Source: Acidimicrobiaceae bacterium
GTDB taxonomy: Bacteria; Actinomycetota; Acidimicrobiia; Acidimicrobiales; Ilumatobacteraceae
Assembly: GCA_006515795.1 (NCBI GenBank)
Contig: VFMC01000278.1
Coordinates: forward strand, 1-6,137
Direction of reading: 5' to 3'
DNA: 6,137 nucleotides
The translations under genes and the position numbers were made by a program. The stretch's first letter is position 1. The number at the start of each line of letters is the position of its first letter. A model generated the notes under the pieces. That model saw only the letters and a list, made by a program, of their open reading frames with translations, had not been told where the DNA came from and made no database searches. Shown in pieces: positions 1-5,637 of this stretch.

Positions 1-1
1 G

Positions 2-376
2 ATCACCGCCGATGGTGTGGAGGGCCTGTGCGTCTACACCCAGCGCATCGAGTCGATCGGCTGCGACAGCGTGGTCGTGGTCACAGCGCGGCTGCCGGAC
101 GACGCCTTGGCCCGCGCGCTCCGCGAGCGCGGCGCCGAGTGGGGAGCCGCAGGCCTCAGCTCGGTCACCGCGGTCGGCGACTCGTGGTGCCCCGGCACCA
201 TCGCCGCGGCCGTTTGGGACGGTCGTCGCTTCGCCGAGGAGCTCGACGAGAACCCCGGCGGCGACGGCACGCCGTTCAGGCGCGAGGTGACCGCCATCGC
301 CCCACGTGCGAGGGTGTTTTCGAGCGAGGGAGGGGCGCCAACATCTTCGCCGACCGAGACCTCGCCCGGCGCCTAG
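2..376 (+). CDS. C-terminal end of a trimethylamine/dimethylamine dehydrogenase-like flavin oxidoreductase (5' end outside window)
   Basis: The reading frame is open from the first full codon of the window to a TAG at 374-376, so only the last ~124 residues are present. The key stretch is VGDSWCPGTIAAAVWDGRRF followed by EELDE and, a little later, PFRREV. This matches the C-terminal pattern I know from the 'old yellow enzyme'-type flavoproteins with an added nucleotide-binding region (trimethylamine/dimethylamine dehydrogenase, 2,4-dienoyl-CoA reductase): a GD motif, then P-G-T-I-A-x-A-V-x-x-G-x-R lying near the dinucleotide. Before it, a strand (DSVVVVTARLPDD) and a helix (ALARALRERG) fit the Rossmann fold. 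Such enzymes oxidatively demethylate secondary or tertiary amines in the cytoplasm and pass electrons to an electron-transfer flavoprotein. The substrate cannot be read from this fragment. The tail after RREV is low in complexity and probably disordered. The gene ends 74 nt before the binding-protein gene, which suggests a functional link with amine uptake. Confidence 0.7.
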   Translation: MTADGVEGLCVYTQRIESIGCDSVVVVTARLPDDALARALRERGAEWGAAGLSSVTAVGDSWCPGTIAAAVWDGRRFAEELDENPGGDGTPFRREVTAIAPRARVFSSEGGAPTSSPTETSPGA

Positions 377-382
377 GTGGGC

Positions 383-441
383 TATTGTCGTACACGCTTG
401 ACGGGGAGGATGCCCGCTTGGGCGAACCAACTAGGGGAGGG
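383..441 (+). promoter_or_regulatory. Possible promoter and leader of the ABC importer operon, with a good ribosome binding site
   Basis: The 74-nt gap between the oxidoreductase stop and the binding-protein ATG contains TATTGT at 383-388, which fits the actinobacterial -10 pattern TAnnnT, but no convincing -35 lies upstream of it. A TTGACG at 398-403 resembles a -35 box but has no good -10 at the right distance. A small stem, GCCC (412-415) with GGGC (420-423) and a 4-nt loop, precedes a purine-rich Shine-Dalgarno stretch, AGGGGAGGG at 433-441, 9 nt before the ATG at 451. The ribosome site is clear and decides the start; the promoter is only a guess, and read-through from the oxidoreductase gene is equally possible. 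Confidence 0.3.
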
Positions 442-450
442 ATCCAAGCA

Positions 451-1530
451 ATGAGTAGAGAACCAGTTCGAATTCTGGCACCGCTCGGTTTTGCCAACCG
501 GCTCACGCGGCGCCAACTGATCTTCGGTGCGGCCGGCGCGGCCGGCGCCACGCTGTTGATCAGCGCATGTGGTGACGATTCGTCGGATCCGGCAACTTCG
601 GACGCCACCGGGGCCACAGGGGCGCCGATCAAGGCGTCGGGCACGGTCAACCTGTACACATGGGGTGAGTACCACGACCCCGATCTGATCGCCGAGGCCA
701 GCGACACCATCGGCGTCGACATGGCGGTTCAGTTCTATGCCAAGCTCGACAAGTCGAAGCTCCCCAACTGGGGGAACATCGATCCGGTCTACCTAGGCCG
801 TGAGTGGGATCCGGCCAACGAATGGGCGGTACCGCGCGACTGGGGTTCCACGGGCTTCCTGTACGACTCCTCGGTGATCCAGCGCGACCTCGTCACCTGG
901 AACGACTACTTCGATGCGGCCGCCAACGAGGCCAGCGGCCAGACGTCGGCGCTCGACACGTCCGACAACATCCTCGGGCCGTACTTCTGGGCCAACGGCA
1001 TCAGCTGGAACACCGAGAAGCAGGAAGACCTCGATGCCGCCGAGGCGTTCCTGGTCAACGAGTTCGCGCCGCACATCAAGGCGTTCGACTCGTACCCGTC
1101 CACGAAGATCGCCGAGGGCGCCTACTCGCTCTCCGCGGCGTGGAACGGCGATGCCCGTCAGGCCTACATCCGCATTGCCGATGCCGGTGGCGACCCCGAG
1201 CCGTGGAAGTGGGTGCTCGGTGCACCGATGACCGAGATCTGGATGGACCACTACGCGATTCCTGGCGACGCCAAGAACCCCGACGGGGCATACGCGTGGA
1301 TCAACTGGATGCTCGAGAAGCCGATCGCCTTCCGCGACCTGTCCTACATCGGGTACAACATGACCGTGGCCGGCACTCGTGAGCTGGCCGAGGCGGCCAA
1401 GTTGGAGCGTCTCGACATGATCTACTTCACCGAGGAGCAGCTCGCCGGGATGGAGGGCGGGATCGTCAACGCCGCCCAGAACCGCAAGGTCGAGATCTAC
1501 AACAAGGTCAAGGCAGCTGCGGGCGGCTGA
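451..1530 (+). CDS. Polyamine-type ABC transporter substrate-binding lipoprotein (PotD-like), lacking a conserved internal segment
   Basis: This 359-residue protein is an extracellular lipoprotein that would capture a polyamine or similar cationic amine and deliver it to the two permeases downstream. ATG 451 follows a strong ribosome site. A twin-arginine signal (residues 17-23, RLTRRQL) and hydrophobic stretch end in the lipobox ISAC with Cys40. The mature part begins TVNLYTWGEYHDPDL (65-79), typical of the PotD family, and later shows KLDKSKLPNW (98-107), DWGSTGFLYD, YFWANGISW, WNGDARQ and APMTEIWMDHYAIP, in family order. However, GVDMAVQFYA (88-97) runs directly into KLDKSK. In relatives about 35-45 residues lie between these two points, including a helix and the 'YDVVVPT'-type strand that helps line the pocket. 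The join is at nucleotide ~742 and keeps the frame. The product may therefore be non-functional, or the segment may have been lost in assembly. The gene ends 14 nt before the first permease. Confidence 0.88.
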   Translation: MSREPVRILAPLGFANRLTRRQLIFGAAGAAGATLLISACGDDSSDPATSDATGATGAPIKASGTVNLYTWGEYHDPDLIAEASDTIGVDMAVQFYAKLDKSKLPNWGNIDPVYLGREWDPANEWAVPRDWGSTGFLYDSSVIQRDLVTWNDYFDAAANEASGQTSALDTSDNILGPYFWANGISWNTEKQEDLDAAEAFLVNEFAPHIKAFDSYPSTKIAEGAYSLSAAWNGDARQAYIRIADAGGDPEPWKWVLGAPMTEIWMDHYAIPGDAKNPDGAYAWINWMLEKPIAFRDLSYIGYNMTVAGTRELAEAAKLERLDMIYFTEEQLAGMEGGIVNAAQNRKVEIYNKVKAAAGG

Positions 1531-1544
1531 CCGGAACGCGAACG

Positions 1545-2477
1545 ATGGCCCAAACCGTCACGCAGGCGCCGCCTACCAGGCGGCGCCTGCGCGCTCCGAA
1601 GTTCACCCTGGCGATACCCGGCTTCATGTGGTACGGGTTCTTCTACGCGATCCCGGTGCTGTTCATCGTGATCAACAGCTTCGGCTACAAGCCGGATGTC
1701 AACGAAAAGGGTGCGGTCCGGCTCGACAAGCTCAGCTTCGACAACTACCGCAACATCTGGACACCGGATTTCCGCGATGTCTTCTGGAACACGATGCGCA
1801 TCGCCGGCCTCGGCACCCTCGCCTGCATCATCATCGGTCTTCCCGCTGCCTACTTCATCGCGATCAAGGCCAGCCCCAGGGTTCGGGCGCTCATGCTGGT
1901 GCTGGTCATCGTGCCGTTCTGGATGAGCTTCTTCGTGCGCACTGCGGCATGGCGCATCGTTCTTGCCAAGAACGGGTTCCTCAGCAGCTTCCTGCTCGAC
2001 CACGGCTTGCGTGACACCCGGATCGAGTTCCTCGACACCAAGGGCGCCGTCCTTCTCGCCGTGGTCTACAACTACCTCCCGCTGCTGATCTTCCCGATGT
2101 TCGTCGCCCTCGACCGGATCGAGCCGGCGATGCGCGAGGCCAGCAAAGATCTGGGCGCCGGCCGGGTGAAGACGTTCCTGTCGGTCACGCTTCCGTTGGC
2201 CGCCCCCGGCCTCGCCGCCGGATCGGTGCTGGTCTTCATCCCGCTTGCCGGCGACTACGTCACGGCCACAGTTCTCGGCGGAGCAAAGGGCAACATGATC
2301 GGCAACGTCATCTACTCGTTCACGATCGTCAGCCAAGACCAGCCCAAGGGTGCTGCCGCGGCGGTCGTGCTGGTGTTCTTGATCCTCGCCGTGCTCGCCG
2401 CCGCGGCAGCGTTGATAACCCTGCTACGGCTGGTGCTCAAGGCCAACCGCCGGGTCGACATCGGGTTCGCGTCGTGA
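1545..2477 (+). CDS. Polyamine-type ABC transporter permease, PotB-like
   Basis: This 310-residue inner-membrane protein is the first of two permease subunits of the importer. It has the expected six membrane spans, near residues 22-46, 82-107, 114-140, 168-189, 219-247 and 268-298. Between spans 4 and 5 lies the EAA loop (E198-A199-S200, G204, L216-P217), the cytoplasmic contact for the ATPase. The family-typical stretches VPFWMSFFVRTAAWR, YNYLPLLIFPMFVALDRIEP and FIPLAGDYV are all in place, and the length is normal, so the gene looks intact. ATG 1545 lies 14 nt after the binding-protein stop, with only a weak GGAA (1533-1536) as ribosome site. Codons 6-16 form an extremely stable hairpin (1561-1591), which may lower permease output relative to the binding protein. 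The stop overlaps the next start (GTGA), indicating coupled translation with the PotC-like gene. Confidence 0.9.
   Translation: MAQTVTQAPPTRRRLRAPKFTLAIPGFMWYGFFYAIPVLFIVINSFGYKPDVNEKGAVRLDKLSFDNYRNIWTPDFRDVFWNTMRIAGLGTLACIIIGLPAAYFIAIKASPRVRALMLVLVIVPFWMSFFVRTAAWRIVLAKNGFLSSFLLDHGLRDTRIEFLDTKGAVLLAVVYNYLPLLIFPMFVALDRIEPAMREASKDLGAGRVKTFLSVTLPLAAPGLAAGSVLVFIPLAGDYVTATVLGGAKGNMIGNVIYSFTIVSQDQPKGAAAAVVLVFLILAVLAAAAALITLLRLVLKANRRVDIGFAS
1561..1591 (+). promoter_or_regulatory. 14-bp perfect inverted repeat with 3-nt loop inside the start of the PotB-like gene
   Basis: The left arm CGCAGGCGCCGCCT (1561-1574) and the right arm AGGCGGCGCCTGCG (1578-1591) are perfect reverse complements around the loop ACC (1575-1577). 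The hairpin begins 16 nt after the first base of the ATG and 31 nt after the binding-protein stop. It encodes a short proline/arginine-rich tail ahead of the first membrane span, where the amino-acid sequence is likely free to vary. There is no T-run after it, so it is not a standard intrinsic terminator. Position and strength suggest an RNA element that protects the upstream binding-protein mRNA or dampens permease translation, as intercistronic hairpins do in other ABC importer operons. The structure is seen directly; the role is inferred. Confidence 0.6.
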
Positions 2478-3358
2478 GCGCATCGGTCGCAGTCGTTCCC
2501 CGGCGGAGGCACGGACCCGACTGGCCCAGGTTGGCGCTCACGCTGTGGACGGCACTGCTGATCATTTTCTTGATGACACCGATCGTCTACGTGTTCCTCC
2601 ATTCGATGAACGGCGGCAACAGCTTCAACATCTGGAAGGAGTTCGGTGGGCTCAAGTGGTACCGCGAGCTGCTCGACAACAAGCCGCTGCGCGACACGCT
2701 GATCAACTCGTTCAAGGCCGCGATCGGCTCCACGGTAATCGCCGTGATCATCGGTGGACTCGCCGGCGTAGCACTGGTGCGACGGCCCGGAAAGTGGACG
2801 GTGGCGGTCATGACGCTGCTGTTCCTGGTGATGGTCACCCCCGAGGTGATCGACGGTTTCGCACTGCTCAGCTGGTTCTTCGAGCGGTTGCCAGACGTCC
2901 CGTTCGAGAACGGACTCTTCGCCGTCCGCGGCGGCATGCTGCGGATGTGGATCGGCCATTCGCTGTTCTCCTCGGCCGTCGTCACCTTGATCGTGCGGGC
3001 CCGCCTGCAGGGCCTCGACGAGAGCCTCGAGGAAGCCGCCGCCGACCTGGGCGCCACACCGGTGCGCGCCTTCCGCCAGATCACCCTGCCACTGATGTCG
3101 CCGGCGCTGATGGCAGGCGCGATGCTGTCGTTCAGCTTCAGCCTCGACAACGTCATCGTCTCGAGCTTCGTCGGCACCGACGCATCCACGTTCCCGCTCT
3201 ACCTGCTCGGCACGGTGAAGTCGTCCACCAAACCAACGGCAGGCTCGGGGGCGGTGCTCCTGTTCGCGTTCACGCTGATCTTCGCCGCTTCGACGGTGAT
3301 GGTGATGAGGCGCAGTGGCCAGTCGTCGAGCGAGATCGCCGCGAACCTCGCCGGCTGA
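2474..3358 (+). CDS. Polyamine-type ABC transporter permease, PotC-like
   Basis: The second permease subunit, 294 residues, pairs with the PotB-like protein to form the membrane channel. The GTG start at 2474 overlaps the preceding TGA (GTGA, 4 nt), a clear sign of translational coupling. Membrane spans can be drawn near residues 18-43, 77-101, 107-136, 155-176, 204-230 and 257-279. The EAA loop is textbook: E187-A188-A189, G193, then I203-T204-L205-P206. Other family hallmarks are VTPEVIDGFALLSWF in the third span region and FSFSLDNVIVSSFVG after the EAA loop (compare the 'SFDD.VIS.F..G' pattern of PotC). Length is normal and no lesion is visible. No ATP-binding subunit lies downstream, so the ATPase is probably encoded upstream of the window or elsewhere in the genome. 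Confidence 0.9.
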   Translation: MSASVAVVPRRRHGPDWPRLALTLWTALLIIFLMTPIVYVFLHSMNGGNSFNIWKEFGGLKWYRELLDNKPLRDTLINSFKAAIGSTVIAVIIGGLAGVALVRRPGKWTVAVMTLLFLVMVTPEVIDGFALLSWFFERLPDVPFENGLFAVRGGMLRMWIGHSLFSSAVVTLIVRARLQGLDESLEEAAADLGATPVRAFRQITLPLMSPALMAGAMLSFSFSLDNVIVSSFVGTDASTFPLYLLGTVKSSTKPTAGSGAVLLFAFTLIFAASTVMVMRRSGQSSSEIAANLAG

Positions 3359-3387
3359 GCCGGCCTGACCAGCCCGAGCCGGTCGGG
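3350..3387 (+). terminator. GC-rich stem-loops at the end of the importer operon, possible terminator
   Basis: GCCGGC (3350-3355) and GCCGGC (3359-3364) pair around a loop formed by the TGA stop codon of the PotC-like gene. A second stem follows: CCCGA (3373-3377) with TCGGG (3383-3387), loop of 5 nt. A third small stem, CGGTG (3410-3414) with CACCG (3419-3423), lies just before the next gene's putative promoter. None is followed by a T-run, so termination by the classical mechanism is unproven. The rest of the 83-nt gap holds nothing else recognisable. Confidence 0.3.
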
Positions 3388-3426
3388 TCGTGGCCTGTGG
3401 GGTCGCGGCCGGTGGCGGCACCGCAC

Positions 3427-3441
3427 TAACCTCTGGGGGCA
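3427..3441 (+). promoter_or_regulatory. Possible -10 element for a near-leaderless transcript of the dehydrogenase operon
   Basis: TAACCT at 3427-3432 fits the actinobacterial -10 pattern TAnnnT and ends 9 nt before the ATG at 3442. If used, transcription would start at or very near the A of the ATG, giving a leaderless mRNA, which is common in actinobacteria. The run of five Gs at 3435-3439 could instead act as a weak ribosome site, though it lies very close to the ATG. No good -35 is visible. Confidence 0.3.
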
Positions 3442-4298
3442 ATGCCTCCAAGTACCTCCAACGCCCGCGGTCGACGACCGGTCGGGCACGACGGGCCCCC
3501 TCGAATCGCGCTGGCACCCGAGGGAGCCCCCGGCTGGATGGCCGATGCGGTCACCGCCGGCGGCGGGCACGTGGTGTCCCTGGAGGACGCCGAGGGTCTG
3601 ATCTGGGCGGCGCCCCGCGACCCCGACTCGCTCGAGCGGGTGGTCGAGGACAACCGTCAGCTTGCGTGGGTGCAGCTGCCCTTCGCCGGCATCGAACAGT
3701 TCGCTCATCTCGTCGACGACGATCGCAGGTGGACTTGCGCGAAGGGTGTGTATGCGGGGCCGGTGGCCGAACTGGCGCTCTCGCTCGCGCTGGCCGGCAT
3801 GCGCGGCGTCGGTCACTACGCGCGGCAGCAGTCCTGGGGCCGACCGCTCGGCGCCAACCTGCTCGGCGCCAACGTCACCATCCTCGGCGGCGGAGGCATC
3901 ACCGAATCGCTCATCCGCCTCCTCGTCCCGTTCGACTGCCGCGTCACCGTGGTGCGCAATCGGGTGCAGGAGATGGAGGGGGTCGACGGTTCGAGGTGAT
4001 GGAGGGCCACGCCTGGATCGTGAACGTCGCACGTGGCCGTCACATCGTCACCGATGATCTGGTGTGGGCGCTCACCAACGGTGTCATCGGCGGCGCTGCG
4101 CTCGACGTGACCGACCCCGAGCCGCTCCCTGACGACCATCCGCTGTGGTCGCTGCCCAACTGCATCATCACTCCGCATGTGGGCAACACGCCCGACATGG
4201 CGGTGCCGTTGCTGTCGGAACGCATCGCCGTGAACGTGCGCAGGTTCGCGTCGGGCGACGACTTGCTGGGTCCGATCCACGTCGAACTCGGGTACTGA
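3442..4298 (+). pseudogene. D-isomer-specific 2-hydroxyacid dehydrogenase, frameshifted and missing part of its NAD-binding domain
   Basis: The family oxidises or reduces D-2-hydroxyacids with NAD(P). The first frame runs 3442-3999 (185 residues): RIALAPEGAPGW near the start, VQLPFAGIEQF (77-87), CAKGVYAGPVAELAL and the dinucleotide motif ILGGGGITESL (147-157), then VTVVRNRVQEMEG before a TGA at 3997-3999. The second frame takes over near 3990 and ends at 4298. It carries the whole catalytic end: VNVARG with the arginine, DVTDPEPLP with the glutamate, and ITPHVGN with the histidine. The two halves fit one protein, but relatives have some 30-40 more residues between VTVV and VNVARG, covering the strand that closes the NAD site. 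So a frame change and a loss of roughly 100 nt both fall at ~3980-3995. No enzyme with both NAD site and catalytic residues can be made from the sequence as given. The alternative is a sequencing or assembly deletion in an intact gene. Confidence 0.82.
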
Positions 4299-4303
4299 CC
4301 GCG

Positions 4304-4852
4304 GTGGAGCGCGAGCTCGACGCGGCCACCATCGTCGGCCTACTCGCCGACGACTATCGGCGGCGAGCCTTCGCCGCGCTCGAGCTCGGTGCCGACACCA
4401 TCGACGAGGTCGCGCGGGTCAGCGGGCTCCACGCACGTCGCGTCGCCAAGGCGGTGGGCCGGCTCGCCGAAGCGGGTCTCGTGGTAGACGCCGCAGGATC
4501 GCTGCACATCATCGGTGCGGCGTTCCAGCGGGCCGCCCGCGTTGCGCTGGCGCGCCCGGCATCGACCGAGCACGACGACCTGCCCGACCAGGCTCGGCGG
4601 GTGATGGCAGCGTTCGTGTCCGATGGCCGCCTGAACGCGATCCCGACGGCGCTCGGAAAGCGGATGGTGATCCTCGACTGGCTCGCCCAGGACTTCGCTC
4701 CCGGACGCCGCTACAGCGAACAGGATGTGAACCTCGTCATCGGCAAACGTCACCCCGACACGGCCGCGCTTCGGCGTTACCTCATCGATCACGAGTTCCT
4801 CGCCCGCGAGGCGGGGGAGTACTGGAGAATCGGTGGGAGCACCGCCGGGTGA
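4304..4852 (+). CDS. Winged-helix regulator with C-terminal DUF2087 domain
   Basis: 182 residues from GTG 4304, 5 nt after the dehydrogenase stop. An upstream extension in the same frame would overlap the dehydrogenase and looks like shadow sequence, so it was left out; a CTG at 4295 is a less likely alternative start. Residues 8-70 resemble an ArsR/MarR-type winged helix: TIDEVARVSGLHARRVAKAV (32-51) as helix-turn-helix, then LAEAGLVVDAAGSLHI as the wing. Residues 98-176 match the DUF2087 pattern: VMAAFVSDGRLNAIP, GKRMVILDWLAQDF, GRRYSEQDVNLVIGKRHPD, LRRYLIDHEFLAREAGEYWR. DUF2087 is usually fused to DNA-binding domains, and its exact role is not known to me. No metal-binding cysteine cluster is visible, so metal sensing is not supported. 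It overlaps the J-domain gene by 4 nt and may control this operon. Confidence 0.82.
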   Translation: MERELDAATIVGLLADDYRRRAFAALELGADTIDEVARVSGLHARRVAKAVGRLAEAGLVVDAAGSLHIIGAAFQRAARVALARPASTEHDDLPDQARRVMAAFVSDGRLNAIPTALGKRMVILDWLAQDFAPGRRYSEQDVNLVIGKRHPDTAALRRYLIDHEFLAREAGEYWRIGGSTAG

Positions 4853-5451
4853 ACCACTACGAGCGTCTCGGCGTGAAGCCCACGGCGACCGACGCGGACG
4901 TGCGCCGGGCCTATCGTCAGGCCGCCCGCGCCACTCACCCCGACCGTCACGGCGAACGTTCTGCCGGGCAGATGGCCGAGGTGAACGAGGCTTGGCGGGT
5001 GTTGGGCGATCGTGACCGGCGCCGAGACTACGACGCCGAGATCGCGGCTGCCGGCGAGCCGGTGGCGAGTTGGTCGTCGCCGTCAGCGCCGGCTGACCCG
5101 GCGACACAGGGGTCGGCACCGCCAGCCGCGCCGGTCTACGAGCCGGCCCGGTTCCCTTGGCGGTTCATGGCCGCCATGGCCACGGCCGGCATCGCCATCG
5201 TGATCGTCGGTCATCTCCTCACCGACCAGCAACCACCGCCGGCGCCCGATGGCATCTTGCGCAGTGGCGATTGCGTGTCGCTCACGGTGACGTTCGAGGC
5301 CTACGAGGTGTCGTGCTCGGTCGAGCACGACGCGGTCGTGTCGGCGCTCATCCCGATCGACCAGGTCTGCCCATCCGGGACCGAGGCGTTCCGCGATCGG
5401 CAGGGCCTCGGCACGGCGTGCGTCGTGCGTTCTGATAGCGCCGATCCGTGA
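4849..5451 (+). CDS. Membrane-anchored J-domain protein with a cysteine-containing extracytoplasmic domain
   Basis: 200 residues, starting at a GTG overlapping the previous stop (GTGA). Residues 3-62 form a J domain: HYERLGVKPTATDADVRRAY, the HPD tripeptide at 30-32 that stimulates DnaK/Hsp70 ATPase, and EVNEAWRVLGD with RRRDYD closing it. There is no G/F-rich region or zinc finger, so it is a class III (type C) J protein. A proline/alanine-rich linker (about 70-105) leads to a single membrane span (106-124). The rest should lie outside the membrane: GDCVSLTV, EVSCSVEHDAVVSAL, DQVCPSGTEAFRDRQGLGTACV, with Cys142, Cys156, Cys174 and Cys191, which could form two disulfides. This outer module resembles small actinobacterial envelope domains (septum-formation-like), a weak resemblance from memory. 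It would recruit Hsp70 to the membrane's inner face; the client is unknown. Confidence 0.85.
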   Translation: MNHYERLGVKPTATDADVRRAYRQAARATHPDRHGERSAGQMAEVNEAWRVLGDRDRRRDYDAEIAAAGEPVASWSSPSAPADPATQGSAPPAAPVYEPARFPWRFMAAMATAGIAIVIVGHLLTDQQPPPAPDGILRSGDCVSLTVTFEAYEVSCSVEHDAVVSALIPIDQVCPSGTEAFRDRQGLGTACVVRSDSADP

Positions 5452-5483
5452 TCCACCGCCCGGTCGGACGCGCTCGCCGCCGG

Positions 5484-5512
5484 TGCCCGGAGGTTGCCCG
5501 GAGGTTGCCTGG
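5484..5512 (+). repeat. 11-nt direct tandem repeat, about 2.6 copies
   Basis: The unit TGCCCGGAGGT occurs at 5484-5494 and 5495-5505 with no change, followed by a partial copy TGCCTGG (5506-5512, one mismatch). It lies in the 109-nt gap between the J-domain gene and the tRNA gene. An inverted pair, GATCCACC (5450-5457) and GGTGGATC (5518-5525), brackets it. Function unknown; it could be a binding site for a regulator of the tRNA promoter or merely slippage. Confidence 0.6.
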
Positions 5513-5515
5513 TCG

Positions 5516-5545
5516 TTGGTGGATCTGGACACCCGCTGCTAGCCT
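5516..5545 (+). promoter_or_regulatory. Likely promoter of the tRNA-Val gene
   Basis: TTGGTG (5516-5521) as -35 and TAGCCT (5540-5545) as -10 are 18 nt apart, and the -10 ends 15 nt before the first base of the mature tRNA. Both fit housekeeping sigma-factor sites in actinobacteria moderately well (TTGACA / TAnnnT). The spacing to a stable RNA gene supports the call. Confidence 0.5.
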
Positions 5546-5560
5546 GCGGTTCCCCAACCG

Positions 5561-5637
5561 GGGCGATTAGCTCAGTCGGCTAGAGCGCCACGTTCACACC
5601 GTGGAGGTCGTGGGTTCGAGCCCCGCATCGCCCACCA
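5561..5637 (+). tRNA. tRNA-Val, anticodon CAC, CCA encoded
   Basis: A full cloverleaf can be folded. The acceptor stem GGGCGAT (5561-5567) pairs with ATCGCCC (5627-5633), then discriminator A5634 and CCA (5635-5637). The D stem is GCTC (5570-5573) with GAGC (5583-5586), loop of 9 nt. The anticodon stem is CCACG (5588-5592) with CGTGG (5600-5604), and the 7-nt loop TTCACAC puts anticodon CAC at 5595-5597, reading the valine codon GUG. The variable loop is AGGTC (5605-5609). The T stem is GTGGG (5610-5614) with CCCGC (5622-5626) around TTCGAGC. All stems are fully paired apart from one G-T pair, so the gene looks functional. It may once have been a recombination site, since a truncated gene abuts its 3' end. 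Confidence 0.96.

Noticed and set aside
28..450. In-frame upstream extension of the binding-protein gene, giving a 500-residue protein
   Set aside because: It overlaps the oxidoreductase end in another frame, is arginine-rich shadow sequence, and would bury the signal peptide; the ATG at 451 has a strong ribosome site and a Tat/lipobox signal right after it.
1497..3517. Long minus-strand open frames opposite the two permeases (1497-2336 and 2312-3517)
   Set aside because: They are antisense to well-recognised permease genes, rich in Asp/Glu/Arg/His as expected of high-GC antisense frames, and resemble no family.
3976..3999. Programmed ribosomal frameshift in the dehydrogenase
   Set aside because: A G5 run is present, but a frameshift alone would not restore the 30-40 missing NAD-domain residues, so damage or an artefact explains it better.
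3199..4032. Minus-strand frame opposite the PotC end and the dehydrogenase
   Set aside because: Antisense of genes with clear motifs; composition is typical shadow (Arg/Gly/His-rich) with no recognisable domain.
3390..4298. A single 302-residue plus-strand protein covering the dehydrogenase
   Set aside because: Only the part after ~3990 resembles the family; the part before is the wrong frame of the dehydrogenase N-terminal half.
4145..4303. Longer start for the DUF2087 protein
   Set aside because: The extra ~53 residues overlap the conserved end of the dehydrogenase in another frame and look non-coding; GTG 4304 gives a normal domain start.
4340..5119. 259-residue minus-strand frame opposite the regulator and the J-domain gene
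   Set aside because: Antisense to two recognised genes; no motif of its own.
5083..5557. Minus-strand frames opposite the J-protein end and spacer
   Set aside because: No motifs, and they cross the tandem repeat and promoter region; treated as chance open frames.
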